DNA from: Micromonospora sp. WMMD1128
GTDB lineage: Bacteria > Actinomycetota > Actinomycetes > Mycobacteriales > Micromonosporaceae
Assembly (NCBI RefSeq): GCF_027497235.1
Contig: NZ_CP114902.1
Location: forward strand, 1,811,501 to 1,875,500
Reading direction: 5' to 3'
DNA length: 64,000 nucleotides
Position numbers and translations under genes: made by a program. Shown piece after piece: positions 26,006 through 33,898 of the stretch; position 1 is the stretch's first letter; the number at the start of each line of letters is the position of its first letter. Under the pieces are notes generated by a model. The model saw only the letters and a program-made list of their open reading frames with translations, was not told where the DNA came from and did not search any database.

Positions 26006-26010
26006 GCCCC

Positions 26011-26100
26011 GCGTCGCCGAATTCCGTGTCGCCGGGTTCGGTGTCGCCGGGTCTCATGTTGCCGAATCTCGTGTTGCCGGGTTCCGTGTTGCCGGTCGGG
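26011..26100. repeat. 15-bp tandem repeat, six degenerate copies
   Basis: Six consecutive 15-bp units of the form GTGTCGCCGGGTTCC (variants with TTGCC and CGAATCTC) directly follow the glucosidase stop and precede the terminator. The array is not in a gene. Confidence 0.7.
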
Positions 26101-26104
26101 TGCG

Positions 26105-26131
26105 GGGGCACGGCGGTGGCCGCCGTGCCCC
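26105..26131. terminator. Bidirectional terminator between convergent genes
   Basis: A perfect 12-bp stem (26105-26116 and 26120-26131, GGGGCACGGCGG) with a 3-base loop lies between the ends of the glucosidase and the delta-60-repeat gene. Confidence 0.7.
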
Positions 26132-26138
26132 GTGCCGG

Positions 26139-27470
26139 TCAGGACAGCGGCAGGAACGCCAGCCGGGCGTGATATTCGCCGGCCACCGTCACGGTGTCGC
26201 TGCCGACCCACAGGCCCTGGTCGGTGGCGTACAGCTCCCCGGTGCCGACCCCGCGGTCCTTGGTCGGATTCCAGGCCAGCGCCTTGCCGGTGGTCGGGTG
26301 GATCGCGCCGATGCCGGGTCGGGACACCGCGCCCGGGCCGGCCGAGTCCCGACCCTGCGGGTTGTCCAGCCAGCGCTGGTGGCCGCCCACGTACACCGCC
26401 GCCCCGGTGATCGCCACCGAGAGCAGGGTGTCGCCGCCGGTGTAGTTCGCCCAGGTCGGCTGCTTGCCGGCGGTCTCCGTACCGAACTCGAAGCGGGACG
26501 CCGTGTCGCACAGCGTCCCCGGGAACGCCGCGCCGGTGCTGACGACCACGAACCAGGCGCCGTCCGCGGAGATGTCCACCCCACGCATGTAGGTGGGCAT
26601 GGTCCGGGCGCACTGCGGCTGGTAGCGGGTCGTCGACCAGCCGGACAGCGTGGCGCCCGTGGTGCTCAGGTTCGCCACCGCGAGCTGGTGCCGGGCCTGC
26701 CCGGCGACCGAGCTGAAATTGCCCACGAAGACCAGCCGCGTGCCGTCGGCCGAGACGTCCAGCGCCTCGATCTTGACCGGGGCGGTGACCCCGGTGGCGG
26801 TGACCCGGGGACCCTCCAGACGCAGGTTCACCGACGGGTCGGCGGCGCCGGTGGTCGCGTCCAGGGCGGCCAGGGCGCGGCGGGTCACCCCGTCGACGGT
26901 CTGGAACGCCCCGCCCACGAGTAACCGCGTACCGACCAGGCGCATGTCGTTGACCTGGTTGTTGAGCGCGGCGGGGGCGAACCCGGCGACGCGGGCGCCG
27001 GTGGCCGCGTCGATCCGGGCCACCCGGGGCGCGGCGACGCCGTTGACCGTGGTGAACGCGCCGCCGAGGTAGATCGAGCGGCCGTCCGCGGCGGCGGCGA
27101 GCGCCTTCACCGTGCCGTTGACCGCGGGTTTGAACGTGGTGTCGATCCGGCCGGTGGTGGCGTCGAACGCCACCAGTCGGGGCATCGCGAGCTGCGCGGT
27201 GCTGTTCGCGTTGCGCACCTTGGTGAACGAGCCGCCGACGTAGACCCGGTTACCGATCTGGAGGATCCGGTAGACCGTGCCGTCGAGGGCGTGCGGGGTC
27301 CAGGCCGCGGGTTTCGTACTGACCACTGTGGTGTGCGTGGCGTTGACGGCGAGGGCCGGGGACGCGGAAAACGCGCCGGCGGTGGTGGCGAGCGCGGCGG
27401 CCACGGCGATGGCCGCGTGCCTCCGGTGCCGGGCCCGCTTCGCAGATGGTGGGGCGGGTGCGGGAGTCAT
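26139..27470 (-). CDS. Secreted delta-60-repeat beta-propeller-like protein
   Basis: About 443 residues. A basic N-terminus (KRARHRRH) and hydrophobic stretch ending SASPALAV form a signal peptide cleaved near residue 43. The rest is a series of short repeats of the type GGSFTKV...AFDATTGRIDTTFKP, GGAFTTVNGVAAPRVARIDAATG and GGAFQTVDGV, the delta-60 repeat pattern that folds as a propeller. No enzyme motif; probably an extracellular or surface protein. ATG 27470 is used; TTG 27476 is two codons upstream. Confidence 0.85.
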   Translation of the reverse strand: MTPAPAPPSAKRARHRRHAAIAVAAALATTAGAFSASPALAVNATHTTVVSTKPAAWTPHALDGTVYRILQIGNRVYVGGSFTKVRNANSTAQLAMPRLVAFDATTGRIDTTFKPAVNGTVKALAAAADGRSIYLGGAFTTVNGVAAPRVARIDAATGARVAGFAPAALNNQVNDMRLVGTRLLVGGAFQTVDGVTRRALAALDATTGAADPSVNLRLEGPRVTATGVTAPVKIEALDVSADGTRLVFVGNFSSVAGQARHQLAVANLSTTGATLSGWSTTRYQPQCARTMPTYMRGVDISADGAWFVVVSTGAAFPGTLCDTASRFEFGTETAGKQPTWANYTGGDTLLSVAITGAAVYVGGHQRWLDNPQGRDSAGPGAVSRPGIGAIHPTTGKALAWNPTKDRGVGTGELYATDQGLWVGSDTVTVAGEYHARLAFLPLS

Positions 27471-27592
27471 GCTCAAAGCATGCCGATCGAGTAGGAATTC
27501 CGCAGTCGGGTAGCCGCCCCTTTCCGCCCGCCGACCGGCCGGTCCGTGCGGTCCGTGCGGTCTGGTGCGGTGCGGCCCGGTGCGGTGCGGCG

Positions 27593-27675
27593 GTTAGGCG
27601 GGGCCCCCGCTTAACACCACGTGGTAAGCGGGTGCCGTTCCTCTACCAAAAGCGTTAAGCGGGGCCCCCGCCTTA
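27593..27675. repeat. 83-bp palindromic interspersed element, copy 2
   Basis: Same length and layout as 942-1024. The first inverted-repeat arm and the terminal block are conserved, while the central arm is degenerated (GTGGTAAGCGGG). It lies between divergent genes, so it cannot simply be a terminator, and ends 35 bp before the HAD start codon. Confidence 0.75.
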
Positions 27676-27710
27676 CACGTAGGGTGGGCGGGGTTCCGGG
27701 GAGGAGTTCG

Positions 27711-28394
27711 ATGCGATCCGTGCTGGTCTTCGACGCCGACGACACGCTCTGGGAGAACAACGTCCTCTTCGAGCGGGTGATCGAGGACTTTCTCACCTGG
27801 CTCGACCATCCGACGCTGGACCGGGCGCAGATCCGGGCCGTCCTCGACGACGTCGAGCGGGCCAACGCCGTGGCGCACGGCTACGGCAGCAAGATTTTCC
27901 TGCGCAGCCTGGGCGAGTGCCTGGAGAAGCTGCGCGAGCGTCCCGCCACGGAGGCCGAACGCGCCGACATCGAGCGACTCGCCGCCGCGTTGGTCGGGCA
28001 CCAGGTCGAGCTGATGCCGGGGGTCGCGGAGACGCTCGACGACCTCGGCACCCGCCACGACCTGCTGTTGCTCACCAAGGGCGAGCGCGAGGAGCAGCAG
28101 CGCAAGCTCGATGCCTGCGGGCTGCTGCACCACTTCCACGCGGCGCACATCGTGCCCGAGAAGGACGCGGACACCTACCGCTGGCTGGCCCGCGAGCACG
28201 CGTTCGACCCGGCTGACGCGTGGATGATCGGCAACTCGCCGCGTTCGGACATCCTGCCCGCCCGGGCCGCCGGGATGAACGCGGTCTTCATCCCCAACGA
28301 GAACACCTGGGTGCTGGAGCACGAGGAGTTGGATCCGTCCGACGGCGGCGTGATTCGGCTCGCCGCGTTTCCGGACCTGCTCCGGCACTTCTGA
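27711..28394 (+). CDS. HAD-superfamily hydrolase
   Basis: A 227-residue HAD phosphatase. Motif I is VFDADDTLW with nucleophile Asp, motif II LLLTKG, the conserved lysine is in VPEKDADTY, and motif III/IV is MIGNSPRSDILPARAAGMNAVFI. The helical cap lies between motifs I and II (about 20-90). Substrate unknown, probably a small phosphorylated metabolite. ATG 27711 has GAGGAG 4 bases upstream. The DUF4184 gene follows after 22 bp, so the two may be co-transcribed. Confidence 0.9.
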   Translation: MRSVLVFDADDTLWENNVLFERVIEDFLTWLDHPTLDRAQIRAVLDDVERANAVAHGYGSKIFLRSLGECLEKLRERPATEAERADIERLAAALVGHQVELMPGVAETLDDLGTRHDLLLLTKGEREEQQRKLDACGLLHHFHAAHIVPEKDADTYRWLAREHAFDPADAWMIGNSPRSDILPARAAGMNAVFIPNENTWVLEHEELDPSDGGVIRLAAFPDLLRHF

Positions 28395-28416
28395 GTCGGC
28401 CGGTAACGTCCGGAAT

Positions 28417-29202
28417 GTGCCGCTCACCTTTCCCTCGCATCTGGCGCCGGTGCTGCCGCTGAAGCGGTGGCGACCGCACTGGTTCGACGGCGTGGCACTG
28501 GCCACCGGCGCGGTGGCGCCGGACGTCGGCTACCTGTTCAACGGCACCCGCCTCGAACTCGGGATGCGCACGCACACGATCGGCGGGTTGCTCTGGTGGT
28601 GCCTGCCGGTCGCGCTGGCGTACGCCTGGGTCGTCCGCCGGGTGGTCGCCGGGATCGCCGTGCACCTGCCCGCGTCGCGGTTGTTCGGCTGGCCGCAGTA
28701 CGCCGCGCTGGCCGGGGTGCGGCACCCGTGGCAGGTCACCGTCTGCTCGGCGCTGATCGGCGCGTTCAGCCACGTCGGTTGGGACCGGATCAGCCACAGC
28801 GAACGCCTGCCGCGACTGCTCGGCATCGCCGACTTCCACGCCCAGACCGGGCTGTACTGGTGGCAGTTCACGGACGTGTTCGCCAGTCTCGGCAGCGGGC
28901 TGCTGGTGCTCGCCCTGGCGTTGGAGGCGGCCCGGCGCGGCGCGGTCTTCGCCGGGCCCCGCCCACCCGCCCCGGCGGCGAACCCGCCCGTGTTCTGGCG
29001 GGTGACGCTGGCGGTCACCGGCCTCGGGGCGCTGCTGCTGCCGGGGCTGCCGTCGGCCACCGTCCCCGCGCCGGCCGGCGTACGCGTGCTGCACCTCGGC
29101 GCGTTGGCGCTCATCGCCGGCGCCGCCGCGGCGCGGTCCGCGCCTCCCCTTGACGCCGAGAGAGACCACCGTCCCGACCACGAACAGCGCCCGATCTGTT
29201 GA
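28417..29202 (+). CDS. DUF4184 family membrane protein
   Basis: A 261-residue protein beginning MPLTFPSHLAPVLPLKRW, the hallmark of DUF4184, followed by VAPDVGYLFN and an AFSHVGWDRISHS segment with conserved His/Asp. There are about five or six hydrophobic helices. It resembles a membrane hydrolase in the placing of His and Asp, but no activity is known. GTG start at 28417. The C-terminal tail (DAERDHRPDHEQ) is hydrophilic. Confidence 0.85.
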   Translation: MPLTFPSHLAPVLPLKRWRPHWFDGVALATGAVAPDVGYLFNGTRLELGMRTHTIGGLLWWCLPVALAYAWVVRRVVAGIAVHLPASRLFGWPQYAALAGVRHPWQVTVCSALIGAFSHVGWDRISHSERLPRLLGIADFHAQTGLYWWQFTDVFASLGSGLLVLALALEAARRGAVFAGPRPPAPAANPPVFWRVTLAVTGLGALLLPGLPSATVPAPAGVRVLHLGALALIAGAAAARSAPPLDAERDHRPDHEQRPIC

Positions 29203-29571
29203 CCCCGTTACGTCGACATGCCGCATTTCGGCATAGACATCAATCACAGTCGCGCGTTGCCTGCGGGCGCTTGTCCGACCTGCGCGGACCTGCTTAACCT
29301 GGGCCGGCGTCCGCGCCTCGTCGGGGTGAGTCGGGGGCGCACCGGAGTCCGGTGGTGACAGCACCGTGGAGCTGAGTGCGGGCAGACCGGCTCGCCGTGC
29401 GGCCCGGCGTGGGCGGCGTGCCCCGCCCGCCGCGGCACCCACGGCGCAGGCCGATACCACGTCGGACGGCCGGGGTCAGGGCCGGGGAGTTGCGGACCCG
29501 GTCCTGACCCGTCCGGTCAGCGCCGGGCGTGACCCTCTGGTGCGCCGGCCGTCACGGAGCGACACTGAGTC
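29203..29571. other. Intergenic region without a gene
   Basis: 369 bp between the DUF4184 gene and the lipoprotein gene. Frames here are open only because of GC bias. A short AT-richer patch near 29225-29250 may carry a promoter; no operator or hairpin stood out. Confidence 0.4.
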
Positions 29572-30258
29572 ATGGCACTTCCGCGCGTACCGCTGCTCGC
29601 CGGCCTGGTCGTGCTGCTCGCGGCGGCCTGCACGACGACCGGCCACGACGGCGCGTCGCCCCCGACCTCGGCGCTCGCCGCGCCGGCCACGACGACTGTC
29701 GCGCCGCCCTCCGCCACCGCCCCGCCGGTGCCGACCGGCGCCGCCGGGCCCACCGCGTCCTGGCGGACGACCTGGGGCTGGGCGGTGCCCGACCGCCCGG
29801 CCCGGGTGACGCACCCGGTGCGGGCGCCGGTCACCCCGGGGCAGCCGCTGCCCGTCCTGGTGGCGGTGGAGACCGGGGACCACCCGGCGGAGGGGTTCAG
29901 CCGGATCACCTTCGCCTTCCGCGGGCCCACCCCGTCCTACCGGGTCGGATACGTGGCTCAGGTGGTGACCGAAGGGCGGGGCGCGTCCGTCGAACTGCCC
30001 GGCACGGCGTTCCTGTCGGTGCGGTTCTCCCCGGCGCAGGCGCACGACGCGCGTGGCGGCGGGACCGCCCACGTGCCGCCGGCGGTCATCGACTATCCGA
30101 CCCTGCTCGGCTGGGCCGCGGCCGGCGACTTCGAGGGGCACCTGAGCTTCGGGCTCGGCCTGCGGGTGCCGGAGAGCGGGCCGGTCCCGGTGCGGTTGGC
30201 TGAGTCCACCCGCCCGGACGGCGCCCACGTCATCTCCGTCGACGTCCGACGGGGCTGA
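29572..30258 (+). CDS. AMIN-like domain lipoprotein
   Basis: A 228-residue lipoprotein: hydrophobic leader, then lipobox LAAAC with Cys 19, a Thr/Ala/Pro-rich spacer (20-65), and one domain (about 75-228) with FSRITFAFRGPTPSYRVGYV, VELPGTAFLSVRFSPAQAHD and FEGHLSFGLGLR. This pattern matches the AMIN-like domain found in many actinobacterial lipoproteins. AMIN domains can bind cell-wall components; the partner here is unknown. It converges with the next gene (22 bp). Confidence 0.8.
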   Translation: MALPRVPLLAGLVVLLAAACTTTGHDGASPPTSALAAPATTTVAPPSATAPPVPTGAAGPTASWRTTWGWAVPDRPARVTHPVRAPVTPGQPLPVLVAVETGDHPAEGFSRITFAFRGPTPSYRVGYVAQVVTEGRGASVELPGTAFLSVRFSPAQAHDARGGGTAHVPPAVIDYPTLLGWAAAGDFEGHLSFGLGLRVPESGPVPVRLAESTRPDGAHVISVDVRRG

Positions 30259-30280
30259 CCGCCGCCCGGCGCGGGCGAAC

Positions 30281-30556
30281 TCAGTTGACCTCGCCGCGGA
30301 CGATCGCCACCGCCACCCGGCAGAACTCGTCCATGTCCGGCGTGAACCCGGCGGCGATGTCCGGGTGCAGGCCGGAGCGGGTCTCGTCGAGCAGCCGACG
30401 GCAGACGTCCTCCACGGGCTCGCCCGCGTAGCTGGCGCGCACCCGCTCGGTGGCCGCCTGCAGGGCCGAGGTCAGCTGATCCTCCAACGGGCCGCGCAGC
30501 TTCTGCTGCACCGGATCGAGCCCGCTCGGATCGAGCGTGACATGTGGCTCCGACAT
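30281..30556 (-). CDS. Hypothetical protein, 91 residues
   Basis: Not recognised. Mostly helical and acidic: MSEPHVTLDPSGLDPVQQ, then AATERVRASYAGEPVEDV and DETRSGLHPDIAAGFTPD. No signal peptide or metal motif. ATG 30556 follows GGGAG at 5 bases. It is read in the same direction as, and 47 bp downstream of, the RusA-like gene, so the two probably form an operon. Confidence 0.65.
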   Translation of the reverse strand: MSEPHVTLDPSGLDPVQQKLRGPLEDQLTSALQAATERVRASYAGEPVEDVCRRLLDETRSGLHPDIAAGFTPDMDEFCRVAVAIVRGEVN

Positions 30557-30603
30557 CGGCGCTCCCTTCGTCGGCGTCCGCGGTACCCGACCGCGGGCGT
30601 CGG

Positions 30604-31035
30604 TCAAACCATCGTCGGTACGGCCGCCACCCGGACCAGGTACGAGAACTCCTCCGCCGGCTCCTCCGCGTACGACAGCCGGCGGATCTGCCGGTCGTCG
30701 GACCAGAGGGCGACGTCGACGAGCACCCCGAGGTGGGCGAGGCCGATGTTCGCCACCCGCTTCTTGTCCTGGAGCACGGCGCAGACGCCGCCGAGCAGGG
30801 TGCTGGCGTCGGAGGTGCGGTGCCCGGGCGGGCACCGCAGGGTCAGGTCCACCTCGATCGGCCCGGCGAGTGGGGTCCACCCGGTGCGCTGGGCCGCCGT
30901 GCAGGCGGCCTGGAGCAGGGTGCGGACCCTCGTCGCCTGTCGGTGTCCGGCGGCGAAGATGGACAGGGCCTCGGTCTTGACCGGGGGCAGGCCGCTCACC
31001 TCGAACGTCAGGGTGAGAACGCGGGTGTCCTGCAC
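30604..31035 (-). CDS. RusA-like protein, 143 residues
   Basis: GTG 31035 is supported by AGGAGG 10 bases upstream. The plan matches the RusA Holliday-junction resolvase fold: an N-terminal strand (LTLTFEVSGLPPVKTEA), a helix, strand GPIEVDLTLRCPPG, helix DASTLLGGVCAVLQDK, then VALWSDDRQIRRLSY, equivalent to the FWLDDAQV element of RusA. RusA's DLDN catalytic pair is reduced to DAST here, so one aspartate is missing and resolvase activity is doubtful. No phage genes are adjacent. This is a remote similarity by eye; it could be an unrelated hypothetical. Confidence 0.5.
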   Translation of the reverse strand: MQDTRVLTLTFEVSGLPPVKTEALSIFAAGHRQATRVRTLLQAACTAAQRTGWTPLAGPIEVDLTLRCPPGHRTSDASTLLGGVCAVLQDKKRVANIGLAHLGVLVDVALWSDDRQIRRLSYAEEPAEEFSYLVRVAAVPTMV

Positions 31036-31242
31036 GACGGCACCTCCTCCTGGGGAGAATCCTGCCCAACCGGTACGCGCGCACGCGGAGGTTCCGGGGA
31101 GAACCAACCGATCGGGCGGGCTGTGGGGGACAGCCGGCGGCGGGTCGACATCGTCGGCGACGCGCTGGCCACGGAGTGAGGGAAACGCTAGTCCAGTCCG
31201 TTGACGCTGGGTAGTCTCACCGTTCACCTGATGGGACGACGC

Positions 31243-31530
31243 TCATGCCGCCTCTCCGGCGTGCCGGGCCAGGTACTCGTCGATCGCCCTGCGGATCAGG
31301 CCGGAACGGCCACCCTTGTCGTTGCCGGCAAGTTCGTCGAGCCGCCGGACGATCGTCGAGGGAAGGCGAACGCCGGTGACGATCATCGGTACGCTCTCCG
31401 AGGCTGGGGCCGGGCCGAGATCGGGGCCCACGGTTGCGTCCCGCAGCAGTTCCGAGATGTCGCCACCCCGGTCGAAGTAGGCCACCAACTCCTCACGGCT
31501 CATCGTCCGCGGATCTTGTTTTGCGCTCAT
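31243..31530 (-). CDS. Ribbon-helix-helix (CopG-like) antitoxin
   Basis: About 95 residues. The C-terminal part VTGVRLPSTIVRRLDELAG, then GRSGLIRRAIDEYLARH is a clear ribbon-helix-helix domain. The N-terminal part (MSREELVAYFDRGGDISELL) is helical and likely wraps the toxin. ATG 31530 overlaps the toxin's TGA by 4 bases. It likely represses its own promoter together with the toxin, as is usual for type II modules. Confidence 0.8.
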   Translation of the reverse strand: MSAKQDPRTMSREELVAYFDRGGDISELLRDATVGPDLGPAPASESVPMIVTGVRLPSTIVRRLDELAGNDKGGRSGLIRRAIDEYLARHAGEAA

Positions 31531-31817
31531 CGTGTCCCCTCCATCCACTGCTTGACCTCATCAGGCGTGGCGGGGCGCACGGCCAGGATCGCGTAGCTGC
31601 TGACCTTCCCGATCCGCTCACAGAGCACCATGATCACGCGGGCGGTGTCCGCCAGGCCGGCCACGGCGAGCAGGAGGGTGCCGATGTAGTTCTCGATCCG
31701 CTGCGGAGAGTAGAGCGCATCGATCGCTTCCTGCTCGGACACGTCGTGCCGGGCCGCGCTGGCCTTTCCGGCGTCGGTCCACCCGTACTCCCGCTCCGTC
31801 CCGACATCAGCGTACAA
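31527..31817 (-). CDS. BrnT-like type II toxin (probable)
   Basis: A 96-residue protein first in a two-gene toxin-antitoxin operon. The order toxin-then-RHH antitoxin and the plan (YGWTDAGKASAARHDVSEQEAIDAL, then VIMVLCERIGKVSSYAILAVRPATPDEVKQW) resemble BrnT ribonuclease-fold toxins: an N-terminal WDxxKAxxNxxKHxVSFEEA-like segment and a C-terminal ARxATxxE-like one. Identity is not close enough to fix the catalytic residues. ATG 31817 start. Confidence 0.6.
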   Translation of the reverse strand: MYADVGTEREYGWTDAGKASAARHDVSEQEAIDALYSPQRIENYIGTLLLAVAGLADTARVIMVLCERIGKVSSYAILAVRPATPDEVKQWMEGTR

Positions 31818-31830
31818 CGCGTAAAACGCG

Positions 31831-32409
31831 TCAGCGGCGGGCGCGCTTGAGTTCGTGGAACGTGTCCAGGCGCATCAGCGGCAGCATCGAGTCCCAGATC
31901 GTCAGCGCGTCCTCGGTGCCCGGGACGTCGGTGATGATCGGGCCGTGGATGCCCCGGGAGGCGTCCGGCACCATCAGCACCGGCGAGCCGATGTCCGGTC
32001 CGGCCGAGCCGTACGCCAGGGCGTGCGACTCGTGCACCGCGGCGTCCCAGCGTTCGTCGTCGAGCGCCGGCGCCGCGTCCGCCAGCCCGGCCGCCTCCAC
32101 CGCCGCCGCGACGATCTTGTCGCCGAGCGGGTTGCCCGCGTCGTGGCTGCGCGCCCCGACCTCGGTGTAGAGGCGGCCCGCGTCGTCGTGCCGGTCCTGC
32201 GCGCGCAACGCCTCCACCAGCCGCAGCACCCGGTGGGAGGCGGCCATCGGCGCGGCGAACTCCGGGGGGACCTGACCGTCGTTGAGGATCGCCAGGCTGA
32301 ATGCCCGCCACTGCACGCGCAGCCCGCGCGCCTGCGCGACCGCGACCAGCCAGCGGGAGGTGCGCCAGGTCCAGGGGCAGACGGGGTCGAAGAAGAAGGT
32401 GGCGTCCAT
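31831..32409 (-). CDS. DsbA-fold oxidoreductase, Rv2466c (mycothiol-dependent nitroreductase) family
   Basis: A 192-residue thioredoxin/DsbA-fold protein. FFFDPVCPWTWRTSRWL and VQWRAFSLAILN match the Rv2466c family of mycothiol-dependent nitroreductases, with MVPDASRGIHGPIITDVP as the late conserved segment. Rv2466c has CPWC; here the second cysteine is threonine (CPWT), leaving a single Cys at residue 11. A monothiol mechanism with mycothiol is possible. ATG 32409. Divergent from the sugar-binding lipoprotein. Confidence 0.82.
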   Translation of the reverse strand: MDATFFFDPVCPWTWRTSRWLVAVAQARGLRVQWRAFSLAILNDGQVPPEFAAPMAASHRVLRLVEALRAQDRHDDAGRLYTEVGARSHDAGNPLGDKIVAAAVEAAGLADAAPALDDERWDAAVHESHALAYGSAGPDIGSPVLMVPDASRGIHGPIITDVPGTEDALTIWDSMLPLMRLDTFHELKRARR

Positions 32410-32614
32410 CCCCCCAACCTAGGCGCGGTCGCGGCGGCGCGCAGCGCGGCGTGACCGTCACGTGACCGTGATGTTTCGCGTCGTGGCAGGTCGGGCACGT
32501 TCAGCCGCACGAAACGCCCGAGGCGTCGGGCGCACGGGCCGGTGCCTCGTCGTCTCGCCGTGCGCCGGGGCACGGGTGACCTCCCCGGCTCTCGCCGAAG
32601 AGAGGGGGAGGGTG

Positions 32615-33898
32615 ATGACGACAGTCCCCGACACGGCCGCGCGCCGGCCGGCGGTACGCGCGGCGGCGGCAGCCGTGGCGCTCGCGCTCGTGGCGCCGCT
32701 GGCCGCCTGCGGGTCCGGCGGCGACGGTGGCCCGCCGACGATCAACCTGTACTACCCGCCGGAACAGAACCTGCAGAAGGTGGTCGACGACTGCAACACG
32801 CAGGCGCAGGGGCGCTACCGGATCAGCTACCGGGTGCTGCCGCGTCAGGCCGACGAGCAGCGCGTGCAGATGGTCCGGCGGCTGGCGGCCCAGGACAGCG
32901 GCATGGACGTGCTCGGCCTGGACGTGACGTGGACCCAGGAGTTCGCCAGCGCCGACTGGATCCGGGAGTGGACCGGCCAGGACAAGGCCGAGGCGGAGCA
33001 GGGCACGCTCGCCGGGCCGCTGGACACCGCCCGGTACGAGGACAAGCTCTACGCCGCGCCGAAGAACACGAACGTGCAGCTGCTGTGGTATCGCGCCGAC
33101 CTGGTGTCCGAGCCGCCGAAGACCTGGGACGAGATGATCTCGGCGGCCCAGCGGCTGAAGGAACAGGACAAGCCCTACCGGGTGCTCACCATGGGCGCCC
33201 AGTACGAGGGCCTGGTGGTGCTCTACAACACGCTCGCCGAGAGCGCCGGCGGCAGGATCCTCAGCGACGACGGCAAGAAGGCGGTGATGGACGCCGGCAC
33301 CGTGCGCGCGCTGGAACAGCTCAAGACGTTCGCCACGTCGGGCGTGACGTCGCCGTCGTTCAGCAACGCGACCGAGGACCCGGTGCGGCTGGAGTTCCAG
33401 TCCGGCGGCGGCGCGTTCCAGGTGAACTGGCCGTTCGTCTACCCGGCCATGCAGGAGGCCAGCCCGGAGCTGGCCAAGGACGTGAAGTGGGCGCGGGTGC
33501 CGGGCATCGACGCGAACACGCCGAGCAAGGTCACCATCGGCGGGATCAACCTGGCGGTGAGCACCTACTCGAAGCACCCGACCGAGGCGTTCGAGGTGGC
33601 CCGGTGCCTGCGTGACGCCGAGCACCAGAAGTTCTCCGCGGTCAACGACGGCGTGCCGCCGACCATCGAGTCGGTCTACGACGACCCGGAGATGGCCGAG
33701 GCGTACCCGATGAAGGAAACCATCCTGGAGGAGCTGAAGGAGCCGGCGGTGCGTCCGCTGACCCCGGCCTACCAGAGCATCTCCACCGTGATGTCGGCGA
33801 TCCTGTCGCCGCCGTCGGGCATCGACCCCGAGAAGACCGCGGACGAGCTGCGCAAGGCGATCGCCGACGCGCTGGAGTCGAAGGGTGTCCTGCCATGA
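32615..33898 (+). CDS. Sugar ABC transporter substrate-binding lipoprotein (LpqY-like)
   Basis: 427 residues. Signal peptide with lipobox LAAC (Cys 32), then a two-lobed solute-binding protein: PPTINLYYPPEQNLQKVVDDCN, DVLGLDVTWTQEFASADWI, YAAPKNTNVQLLWYRADLV, GGGAFQVNWPFVYPAM and TIGGINLAVSTYSKHPTEAFEV. Order and sequence resemble the mycobacterial trehalose importer LpqY-SugABC. ATG 32615 follows a purine-rich AGAGGGGGAGG tract. It overlaps the next gene by ATGA; all four genes form one operon. Confidence 0.9.
   Translation: MTTVPDTAARRPAVRAAAAAVALALVAPLAACGSGGDGGPPTINLYYPPEQNLQKVVDDCNTQAQGRYRISYRVLPRQADEQRVQMVRRLAAQDSGMDVLGLDVTWTQEFASADWIREWTGQDKAEAEQGTLAGPLDTARYEDKLYAAPKNTNVQLLWYRADLVSEPPKTWDEMISAAQRLKEQDKPYRVLTMGAQYEGLVVLYNTLAESAGGRILSDDGKKAVMDAGTVRALEQLKTFATSGVTSPSFSNATEDPVRLEFQSGGGAFQVNWPFVYPAMQEASPELAKDVKWARVPGIDANTPSKVTIGGINLAVSTYSKHPTEAFEVARCLRDAEHQKFSAVNDGVPPTIESVYDDPEMAEAYPMKETILEELKEPAVRPLTPAYQSISTVMSAILSPPSGIDPEKTADELRKAIADALESKGVLP

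Noticed and set aside
29366..29809. Open frame of 147 codons before and over the lipoprotein gene
   Set aside because: Composition is Arg/Pro-rich and it overlaps the well-supported lipoprotein in another frame.
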